Shown: in pieces, positions 23,472 through 29,976 of the stretch
How positions within the stretch are numbered: the first letter of the stretch is position 1
How the letters are laid out: each line of letters opens with the position of its first letter
From: CAZHOV01 sp964534315
GTDB taxonomy: Bacteria; Bacteroidota; Bacteroidia; Chitinophagales; Saprospiraceae
Length of the DNA: 29,976 nt
Assembly (NCBI GenBank): GCA_964534315.1
Contig: CAZHOV010000060.1
Span: forward strand, 1-29,976
Direction: 5' to 3'
Translations under genes and position numbers: made by a program
Notes under the pieces: generated by a model
What the model was told of the DNA's origin: nothing
Database searches by the model: none
The model's input: the letters and a program-made list of their open reading frames with translations, nothing else

Positions 23472-26400
23472 ATGCGCATTTTTCCACTAATATGGACCAT
23501 TCTACTCGGCCTGACTTTTCAGGTATCGGCACAATCCTACTGGACATCCGTCGATCCGGATGCTATCGTACTGAACTCTAATTATGAGCCGGTTACCCGA
23601 CATCTTGATCAGTATGAAACATATCAGTTAGATATGAATCAATTGAAAGCGGTGCTGATTGATGCTCCCCTTGAGTCTGAAATGACAGTAGACAATAGGA
23701 TACAAATACAGCTACCAATGCCTAATGGCAGAATAGAAGTTTTTGAGGTCTGGGAGTCACCGGTTATGGAGCCGGGATTAGCGGCTAAATACCCTGAGAT
23801 CAAGTCTTATAAAGGAACCAGCACTGAAAACTATGCAAGTTCTGTTCGTTTTGATATCTCTCCGTTCAATTTTCATGCAGCTATTCGTACCCTCGAGGGT
23901 AAAGTTTATATCGACCCAATTGTTAGAGACCAGGGAGCCTATTATGCAAGTTATTATATTAAAAATGCAAAGCCTGAAAGTGTTGATCTAGGAAGTGATT
24001 TCTGCGGAGTTGAACACCATGAGCATGATGAAGATACTTTCATAAAAGAAATCCAATCCAAATTAAAAAACTATCCAACAGCAGAAAACAGGGGAGCTGC
24101 AAATGAGATTCCGCTGCGAACCTATCGATTTGCAGTGACTTGTAACGGAGAATTTTCAAATGATAATGGCGGAACGATAACAAGTGTTTTGGCTGCTGTC
24201 AATACCGTTACAAACCGAATTAACGAAGTATTAGAAGTTGATATCGCAGCCCGGCTGTTATTGGTAGATAATAATGATCAGCTGGTTTTCTTAAATCCGT
24301 TGACTGATCCGTTCCCTGATGCTGGAAATATGCCTGTAATTATTGGTCAAAATACCGGAATAATAAGTGATATCATAGGACAGAATAACTTTGATATCGG
24401 GCACTATTTCTCTGGTACATGCGGTGGCGGCGTATTGGGTATTGCAAGTTTGTCAAGCGTGTGTGGTAACAATAAGGGTTCCGGAGCTACTTGTTTCCCC
24501 GTCAGTAATCTGGATTTTGTTGCTATTACTATTGTCGCCCATGAGTTGGGCCATCAATTTAGCGGTACGCACACCTTCAATAATTGTGGCGGTGATAATG
24601 GCAATGTTACTGGTGCTACAGCTTTCGAACCGGGTGCGGGTTCCACCATTCTAGCTTACTCTTCGGTATGCAATCCCAGTCAATCATACCAGAATTTCTC
24701 AAGCGATTATTACCATGTCGGTTCCCTGGAACAACTCATCTTTTTCACCCGCGAGATTGGCGGAGATAACTGTCCGGAATACATCACGACCGGAAATACG
24801 GAGCCTGTTGTTGAAATTCCTCAAGGCAACGGTTTTCGAATTCCTATTTCTACTCCTTTCGAACTGACGGCGGTTGCGACGGATGCGGAAAACGACGATC
24901 TTACTTATTGTTGGGAACAATACAATCAATACCCTACCGGCATTAACCTGGGTAATCCGATAAGCAACGGCCCGGCCTTCAGAACTTATCCTCCCGTTGC
25001 CAACCCGACTCGCGTATTTCCCAGACTACCTGTTTTGGTCAATAATGGCTCAGAGAATGTTGAAGTATTACCCACTTATAGCAGAAACTTTAAGTTCAAA
25101 TGTACCGTTAGAGATAATAATCCGTTGGGCGGAGCAACGGTCTGGGAAGAAATCGCATTTGAAGCCACCGATCAAGCCGGTCCTTTTTTAGTGGAAACGC
25201 CTAACACCGGGAGTGAAGTCTGGCAAGTCGGAGAAACGGCTACCGTCACCTGGGATGTGGCCAATACCGACCAGGGGCCAGTCAATTGTCAGCTAGTCGA
25301 TATCTACCTTTCCCTGGATGGAGGATTTACCTACCCTATCATGGTAGCTGAAAATATTCCTAACAATGGAGAAACCGTTGTTACCATACCTAACGTAGAA
25401 ACAGACCAAGCCAGAATAAAGGTTAAGGCTGCAAACAATATCTTTTTCGATATTTCTAACCAGAACTTTACTATTGAAGTCGCAGAGCCCGGCTATTTCA
25501 TCGCAACTAATCCTCTTTACCAAAAGAGATGCCTACCAACCGACGAAATTACCATCGATATTTTATCTCAGGACCTACTAGGTTATGATAGCACCGTTAC
25601 CCTAAGTATTGAGGGTGGGCTACCGAACGGAGCGGTTGCTGAATTTTCTTCCAATCCGTTTCTGCCCTCCGAAGGTAGCAGTTTATCTATCAATATGGAA
25701 GACGTTAACGATCAGGGGATTTTTGAAATTGAACTTAAAGCCTCCGCTCCCGGTCAGGATGACAAGCTGCGAATTATTCGATTGGAGTTGGTTTCTACCG
25801 ACTTTTCAGCTATTTCTTTGACAGCCCCGGAAAATGGAAGCTCCGGCATCTCTGAATTACCTACTTTTGAATGGACGCTATCTCCGAATGCAGAAGACTA
25901 TGCCATTGAGATTGCCACTTCTCCTGAGTTTGGAGCAAGTATTGTAGAGCAAGCCAGCGGACTCACTCAAGGTGAATTTACTCCTTCTGTTACCCTTGAA
26001 GAAAACACCTTGTACTATTGGCGAATAAAGCCTACCAATGAATGTATAACTGAAGAGCCAGCGCTACCGAATGCTTTTCATACGCTGACGCTGAACTGCA
26101 CAACACAATCCAACAATAATTCAGTCCCCATTTCGAGCCAAGGTACCCCTACGGTGACATCTACTATCAACATACCTGCAGATGGAACTATTAGCGATGT
26201 CAATATACCTAGTTTAAAAGGAACGCATGAATTTGTTTCATACCTCCGAGTAGGCCTGATCAGCCCGCAAGGTACCAAAGTAGTCTTTTTCCAAAACCTA
26301 CCCTGTAATTCTGCTAATTTCAACCTTGGCCTCGACGATCAAGCTCCCTCCTATATTACGAGTTGCCCGACCGGCGGTACGGTCTATCGGCCCGATAATC

Positions 26401-27152
26401 AACTGGCAGATCTAAACGGCGAATCCACACAGGGTGACTGGATACTAGAATTAAAAGTAACCGACGGAGCCGGATCCGGTGGAGAAATCGAAAAGTGGTC
26501 GCTTGAATTGTGCTCTGATATTGTCTTAAATCCACCAAATCTAGTTATCAACGATACCATGGGCGTACAAGAAGGAGCTAGCAGATTGGTCACTCCCACT
26601 TTCCTGTTAACGGAAGACCAGAATAATACCCCTGTAGAATTAGTCTACACACTGGTAAAAGAACCGGAGCATGGTCAATTATATATTTTCCTGGACGAGG
26701 CATTTGTAGGTAGCAAATTCTTGCAATACGGAATTAATAACGCCCGTATTTGGTATCAACATACCGGTACTGCAGCGGATTCTACCGATTCATTTTACTT
26801 TACCGTAACAGATGGTGAAGGTGGTTGGATAGGCATCACCCAGTTTAATATTGTCTTGGATGAGGATGCTCAAATTTCTTCGGGTATCCAAGAGGTCGGG
26901 AAACAGCAATTATTCACGTTATTTCCAAACCCTGCCAATAACTACCTTCAAATTGACATGAAACAACCACTTACTGATAACAGCAGATTCAGGTTAATCA
27001 ATATGGCAGGAAAAACTATCGAACAATTTGAACTGCCACAAGGTACGACCCAACACATGATATCAACCTCTGATTTGCCGACAGGCCTTTACTTAATACA
27101 ACTGTTTCAGGCTGATCAGTTGTATACCGAAAAAGTAGTAATTCAACGGTAG
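23472..27152 (+). CDS. T9SS-exported reprolysin-like metalloprotease with P-domain
   Basis: 1226 residues. A signal peptide (FPLIWTILLGLTFQVSAQ) is followed by a propeptide-like region, then a metzincin catalytic domain (about 200-440) with the zinc motif HELGHQFSGTH at 357-367 (HExxHxxGxxH). The Met-turn position reads STILAYSSVC: the usual Met is Leu394. Next are Ig/FN3-like domains (about 445-870), a proprotein-convertase P-domain (about 873-1014, with GDWILELKVTDGAGSGGEIEKWSL), a cadherin/CSPG-like repeat (about 1025-1135) and a T9SS type A sorting domain (about 1150-1226, LFPNPANN). It is an extracellular zinc protease; substrates are unknown. The ATG at 23472 gives the signal peptide. 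Palindromic repeats precede it and three hairpins follow. Confidence 0.9.
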   Translation: MRIFPLIWTILLGLTFQVSAQSYWTSVDPDAIVLNSNYEPVTRHLDQYETYQLDMNQLKAVLIDAPLESEMTVDNRIQIQLPMPNGRIEVFEVWESPVMEPGLAAKYPEIKSYKGTSTENYASSVRFDISPFNFHAAIRTLEGKVYIDPIVRDQGAYYASYYIKNAKPESVDLGSDFCGVEHHEHDEDTFIKEIQSKLKNYPTAENRGAANEIPLRTYRFAVTCNGEFSNDNGGTITSVLAAVNTVTNRINEVLEVDIAARLLLVDNNDQLVFLNPLTDPFPDAGNMPVIIGQNTGIISDIIGQNNFDIGHYFSGTCGGGVLGIASLSSVCGNNKGSGATCFPVSNLDFVAITIVAHELGHQFSGTHTFNNCGGDNGNVTGATAFEPGAGSTILAYSSVCNPSQSYQNFSSDYYHVGSLEQLIFFTREIGGDNCPEYITTGNTEPVVEIPQGNGFRIPISTPFELTAVATDAENDDLTYCWEQYNQYPTGINLGNPISNGPAFRTYPPVANPTRVFPRLPVLVNNGSENVEVLPTYSRNFKFKCTVRDNNPLGGATVWEEIAFEATDQAGPFLVETPNTGSEVWQVGETATVTWDVANTDQGPVNCQLVDIYLSLDGGFTYPIMVAENIPNNGETVVTIPNVETDQARIKVKAANNIFFDISNQNFTIEVAEPGYFIATNPLYQKRCLPTDEITIDILSQDLLGYDSTVTLSIEGGLPNGAVAEFSSNPFLPSEGSSLSINMEDVNDQGIFEIELKASAPGQDDKLRIIRLELVSTDFSAISLTAPENGSSGISELPTFEWTLSPNAEDYAIEIATSPEFGASIVEQASGLTQGEFTPSVTLEENTLYYWRIKPTNECITEEPALPNAFHTLTLNCTTQSNNNSVPISSQGTPTVTSTINIPADGTISDVNIPSLKGTHEFVSYLRVGLISPQGTKVVFFQNLPCNSANFNLGLDDQAPSYITSCPTGGTVYRPDNQLADLNGESTQGDWILELKVTDGAGSGGEIEKWSLELCSDIVLNPPNLVINDTMGVQEGASRLVTPTFLLTEDQNNTPVELVYTLVKEPEHGQLYIFLDEAFVGSKFLQYGINNARIWYQHTGTAADSTDSFYFTVTDGEGGWIGITQFNIVLDEDAQISSGIQEVGKQQLFTLFPNPANNYLQIDMKQPLTDNSRFRLINMAGKTIEQFELPQGTTQHMISTSDLPTGLYLIQLFQADQLYTEKVVIQR

Positions 27153-27170
27153 CATTTTTTATAGAGGGGA

Positions 27171-27197
27171 GCTCCTAACACCTTTGGTGTTACGAGC
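27171..27197 (+). terminator. Hairpin after the protease gene
   Basis: GCTC-c-TAACACC-TTT-GGTGTTA-c-GAGC: an 11-bp stem with one C-C mismatch, starting 18 bp after the stop and followed by a moderately T-rich stretch. It is a probable transcript end. Confidence 0.5.
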
Positions 27198-27212
27198 CAT
27201 CAAATTTTCTTC

Positions 27213-27273
27213 TCTTAGCGGCCTGTTTTTTTATAAAAATCTTCGATTTTTATAAAAAAACAGGCCGCTAAGA
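27213..27273. repeat. 29-bp perfect inverted repeat with 3-nt loop
   Basis: 27213-27241 and 27245-27273 are exact reverse complements. The outer part is GC-rich (CTTAGCGGCCTG) and the inner part is T7-AT-A5-TC. The loop is TTC. No T-run lies outside the stem. It would make a very stable RNA hairpin or DNA cruciform between the protease and WD40 genes. Confidence 0.9.
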
Positions 27274-27322
27274 ATATAGTAAAGGACAAAGTTGCTAATT
27301 TAGCATTTTGCCTTTACCATAT
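27274..27322 (+). repeat. Inverted repeat of the RAAGGAC...GCCTTY family
   Basis: ATATAGTAAAGG (27274-27285) pairs with CCTTTACCATAT (27311-27322) with one mismatch. Inside, CAAA/TTTG and TGCTAA/TTAGCA continue the stem. It starts directly after the 29-bp inverted repeat. A weaker GAAGG-GGTTT-CCTTT hairpin follows at 27326-27340. Confidence 0.65.
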
Positions 27323-27411
27323 AGTGAAGGGGTTTCCTTTTTTCAAAAAGAATATCTCCTAAACTATAAAACCCCCTACATGAGTTATTCCGTCCTGTAT
27401 TATCTTTAATT

Positions 27412-28359
27412 TTGTCGACTAAAAATCATCTATTTATCGCACACAAAACCATCCATATCGAGAAGATTGCACAACTCACCGGTCATCGCGCAGCTATTTT
27501 TGCGCTTACTCCCGGAAGAGAACCTCATCTTTTCTACTCTGGAGCCGGAGAAGGTTGGGTAGCGAGTTGGGACTTAACTAACCCAGAAAATGGTCAACTT
27601 GTAGCTCAAATTGAGACCAATATTTTTGCGCTTCATTATATAGCTGACCAACATTTGTTGGTAGCAGGAAATATGAATGGCGGCGTTCACTGGATCGATC
27701 TAAATGATCCGGCAAAAACAAAAAATATCGCCCATCACAAAAAAGGCGTATTTAAAGTATTGGAATATAAAGACGCTATTTTTACAGCCGGAGGAAGCGG
27801 GATGCTTACGAAATGGTCTAAAAAAGAACGCAGAGCAGTGGAAAGCCTGCAGCTATCGGCCAAAAGTCTGCGCTCCCTAATTTTGGATGCTGAGAATCAG
27901 TTATTAGTTGTTGGTTCGAGTGATGCCTCTATTTACTGGGTTGACCCTGAGGGGATGGGCGTCAGGCATTTTATTCCCAATGCGCACAATAACTCTGTTT
28001 TTGCCCTGGGCATGGTTCAATCTACTCGTCAGGTGGCTAGTGGTTCCAGAGATGCACACCTTACGATCTGGGATCGTCAGCTACCGGCCAAGAAGCAAAA
28101 AACTATCCCCGCCCACTTATTTACGATCAATGACATAGCCTTTCATCCGGAAGCGCCCCTGATGGCAACAGCCAGTAGAGACAAGACTATAAAAATATGG
28201 GATACCCAAAACTTCAAGTTACTAAAAGTGTTGGATTTTGAAAAGTACAAAGGGCATCTCAATTCGGTCAATAAGCTATTGTGGAGCACCTATAAAAATC
28301 ATCTAATTTCGGCGAGCGACGACCGAAGCATAATTATTTGGAAAATAACAAACGAATGA
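27412..28359 (+). CDS. WD40-repeat beta-propeller protein (TTG start)
   Basis: 315 residues, cytoplasmic (no signal peptide). WD40 blades run throughout, with GH...WD spacing: LTGHRAAIFAL, GEGWVASWDL, SGSRDAHLTIWDR, TASRDKTIKIWDT and SASDDRSIIIWKI. The number of blades fits a single seven-bladed propeller, a scaffold for protein interaction. No ATG or GTG precedes the first blade; the only usable codon is the TTG at 27412, which overlaps a TAATTTTG promoter-like word (27407-27414), so the exact start is uncertain. The stop overlaps the dcd start in ATGA (28356-28359), which implies translational coupling. A partner role with dCTP deaminase is not known from established biology. Confidence 0.85.
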   Translation: MSTKNHLFIAHKTIHIEKIAQLTGHRAAIFALTPGREPHLFYSGAGEGWVASWDLTNPENGQLVAQIETNIFALHYIADQHLLVAGNMNGGVHWIDLNDPAKTKNIAHHKKGVFKVLEYKDAIFTAGGSGMLTKWSKKERRAVESLQLSAKSLRSLILDAENQLLVVGSSDASIYWVDPEGMGVRHFIPNAHNNSVFALGMVQSTRQVASGSRDAHLTIWDRQLPAKKQKTIPAHLFTINDIAFHPEAPLMATASRDKTIKIWDTQNFKLLKVLDFEKYKGHLNSVNKLLWSTYKNHLISASDDRSIIIWKITNE

Positions 28360-28892
28360 TCTTAACAGATAAAAAGATTTTAGAAGCGATTGAGAAGGGA
28401 GAAATTGTGATCGAACCATTTGATCGATCTGCCCTGGGCACCAATTCTTACGATGTACATCTTGGGAGATACCTAGCCGTTTATAAAAACAGAGTGCTGG
28501 ACGCCCGCAAACACAATGAGATTACAGAGATAGAGATCCCCGAATCTGGTTTCGAATTGCAGCCGGGCACCCTTTACCTGGGCGTAACGGAAGAATATAC
28601 CGAAACTCATAATACAGTGCCTTTTCTGGAAGGGAAATCGAGTGTGGGAAGGTTAGGTATTGATATTCACGCCACAGCAGGTAAGGGTGATGTAGGTTTT
28701 TGTAATACCTGGACCCTCGAGATTTCCTGCGTTCAACCCGTCCGGGTTTATGCCGGTATGCCTATCGGTCAGTTAATTTACTTTACCATTGATGGTTATA
28801 TCGAAAACTATTACAATAAAAAACCAGGTGCCAAATATATTCATCGGACACAAAAGCCGGTGGAATCCATGATGTGGAAAAATAAGTTTTAA
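28356..28892 (+). CDS. dcd: dCTP deaminase
   Basis: 178 residues. Converts dCTP to dUTP plus ammonia, feeding dTMP synthesis. Family signatures are the N-terminal MILTDKKILEAI, the SYDVHLG strand, the GKSSVGRLG loop that binds the triphosphate and the catalytic Glu122 within TWTLEISC, followed by PVRVYAGMPIGQL and GAKY near the C-terminus. The frame is open to an earlier ATG at 28338, but family proteins begin at M-x-L-[ST]-D, and the ATG at 28356 overlaps the WD40 stop by 4 bp, which argues for the shorter form. A bifunctional deaminase/dUTPase is possible but has no specific support here. Its stop overlaps the convergent phosphoesterase stop. Confidence 0.87.
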   Translation: MILTDKKILEAIEKGEIVIEPFDRSALGTNSYDVHLGRYLAVYKNRVLDARKHNEITEIEIPESGFELQPGTLYLGVTEEYTETHNTVPFLEGKSSVGRLGIDIHATAGKGDVGFCNTWTLEISCVQPVRVYAGMPIGQLIYFTIDGYIENYYNKKPGAKYIHRTQKPVESMMWKNKF

Positions 28893-29617
28893 AGATATCG
28901 CACTGAAGAAAATAGCTGACCGTTTCGAAGATCGATAATACGGAAACCGATATTGTAGTGATCGACTTTAAATTGTTCAAAGTGAGGATTGATCTGAAAA
29001 AAACAGGATGGTGTTATGAAAGTAGTCAGATTATTTTTGAAGATCATTCGATCGACGTGATAATGGCCACAAAATGCATAGACCTCGGCAGAATGATTAA
29101 AAAATACCGATTGCAGTTTTTCCATCTCCCGGAGGCTGTAGTTGGTATCCATATAAGGTACGCCTGCCTTAACCGGAGGATGATGCAGGAAAACCAGTAG
29201 TTTTTTATCTGTTTCTTCCACTTGTTGTTTTATCCATTTCATTTGGGCTTCGGAAATCGAGCCTGAGGAAGTGTCTAGAAAGAGCGTCTTGTAAGAGGCC
29301 CAATCGCTACTGTAATACCTTTCTTCTCTTGAAACAGAAGGTGCCTGGCCAAAAATTTGCTGGATCATAGAAACATCATCGTGATTACCTCCAATAATAT
29401 GAAAAGGGGTTTCCATTTTTTCCAATTCTTCCTTTACCCAGGTATATACTTCCGGCTCACCAACATTAAAGCAAAGATCTCCTGAAACCACCAGACAGTC
29501 AGGTCGGTATTTTTGTAATTCGGAAACAATAGCTAAAAAATTATTCCTGACATCAACGCCATAAGTATCTTCATCCTTCTTGCCGATATGCAGGTCAGTG
29601 ACTTGTATTATTCTCAT
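28889..29617 (-). CDS. Calcineurin-like metallophosphoesterase (CpdA-like)
   Basis: 242 residues, cytoplasmic. A complete two-metal phosphoesterase site is visible: Asp8-x-His10 (TDLH), Gly46-Asp47 (SGDL), Asn78-His79 (GGNHDD), His145 in FLHHPP and His185-x-His187 (CGHYH). The pattern and length resemble 3',5'-cyclic-nucleotide phosphodiesterases of the CpdA group, but substrate specificity cannot be read from the motifs. It is convergent with dcd, and the two stop codons share the sequence TTAA (28889-28892). A TATATTTG promoter element lies 32 bp upstream of its ATG. Confidence 0.88.
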   Translation of the reverse strand: MRIIQVTDLHIGKKDEDTYGVDVRNNFLAIVSELQKYRPDCLVVSGDLCFNVGEPEVYTWVKEELEKMETPFHIIGGNHDDVSMIQQIFGQAPSVSREERYYSSDWASYKTLFLDTSSGSISEAQMKWIKQQVEETDKKLLVFLHHPPVKAGVPYMDTNYSLREMEKLQSVFFNHSAEVYAFCGHYHVDRMIFKNNLTTFITPSCFFQINPHFEQFKVDHYNIGFRIIDLRNGQLFSSVRYL

Positions 29618-29648
29618 AGTAGTTTTGGATTACTTATCTGGTACCCTT

Positions 29649-29656
29649 CAAATATA
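29649..29656 (-). promoter_or_regulatory. -7 promoter element TATATTTG for the phosphoesterase
   Basis: An exact TAnnTTTG match on the minus strand, 32 bp before the ATG at 29617. No good TTTG is seen at the -33 position, so the promoter rests on the -7 box alone. Confidence 0.5.
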
Positions 29657-29976
29657 ACGCCAGAAATTCTATGATAAAACGAGAAAAACTAAAGGATTGA
29701 TTGTAAAAATCGTTGAAATTACCCGAAAAGAATAGTTAGAGGAAGGAAAAAAATCTAATTTTAGAATAGTTTATAGCATGATAGTGTAATAATATCCTCA
29801 AGAAACAAAAGCTAAACACAAAACCTAAAACCGATTTAACCACAAGCAATAACAGAAGATAAACGATGAAATGATCTTCGTTAGTTGCTTTAAGAAAAAA
29901 AGTTTTAGATCAGGCGGTAGATAGGGAAACCCTGTTTAATACAGAGTGCTGATATACAGGGAAATAAGAGAAAAAA
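29657..29976. other. Non-coding right end of window
   Basis: 320 bp of AT-rich sequence without a supportable ORF. Near the edge CCCTGT (29930-29935) is complementary to ACAGGG (29956-29961), and CTGT-TTAAT-ACAG (29932-29944) forms an alternative smaller hairpin, so two mutually exclusive stems are possible. The region may hold the regulatory DNA of the next gene. Confidence 0.4.

Noticed and set aside
27171..27322. Hairpin cluster considered as integron attC sites
   Set aside because: The stems lack the RYYYAAC/GTTRRRY boxes and the unpaired bases typical of attC, and there is no integrase or cassette layout.
28356..28892. dCTP deaminase as a dedicated anti-phage defence gene
   Set aside because: Sequence and length fit the housekeeping Dcd family, and no defence-island genes or mobile signatures surround it.

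Overview
The window looks like chromosomal DNA of a member of the Bacteroidota, most likely a Saprospiraceae-like marine or sludge bacterium. The sequence evidence is: three or four large secreted proteins that end in type IX secretion (T9SS) sorting domains; SdrD-B, HYR-like, dockerin and cohesin-like modules in giant exported proteins; near-absence of strong Shine-Dalgarno sequences; and several copies of the Bacteroidota promoter element TAnnTTTG. The taxon is inferred from protein style, not from a marker gene. I see no rRNA, tRNA, CRISPR array or transposase gene.

Layout. 1-260: edge of a short tandem repeat. 259-930 (-): orphan LuxR-type response regulator. 1624-3651 (-): FadH-type 2,4-dienoyl-CoA reductase. 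3701-3910: a 20-bp perfect AT palindrome abutting a 161-bp MITE-like element with inverted ends and a TTAAA duplication. 3949-6849 (-): animal-type haem peroxidase fused to dockerin, cohesin-like and T9SS modules. 7181-9352 (+): seven-repeat Ig-like exported protein, convergent with 9359-10105 (-), a DUF1573 lipo/periplasmic-type protein. 10106-11170: promoter-bearing, hairpin-rich leader of about 700 nt in front of 11171-15541 (+), a 1456-residue adhesin-like T9SS protein carrying the same dockerin/cohesin/sorting tail as the peroxidase. 15542-16707: gene-free and crowded with repeats, including an exact 40-unit heptamer array. 16708-20217 (-): large predicted outer-membrane beta-barrel protein. 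20301-22886 (+): T9SS beta-propeller. 22887-23471: palindromic repeats. 23472-27152 (+): T9SS metzincin protease with a P-domain. 27153-27411: three successive hairpins. 27412-28359 (+) and 28356-28892 (+): WD40 protein translationally coupled to dCTP deaminase. 28889-29617 (-): metallophosphoesterase overlapping the end of dcd.

How it works together. Most of the coding capacity is an extracellular inventory: surface-anchored oxidant-generating enzyme, adhesin, propeller and protease sent through T9SS, plus envelope proteins. The metabolic genes (fadH, dcd, phosphoesterase) look like ordinary housekeeping neighbours. No complete new multi-gene system is obvious. The least explained signal is non-coding: a family of oriented palindromes with the consensus RAAGGAC...GCCTTY scattered through the intergenic regions, heptamer-periodic arrays of two different families in one gap, and a MITE-like element.
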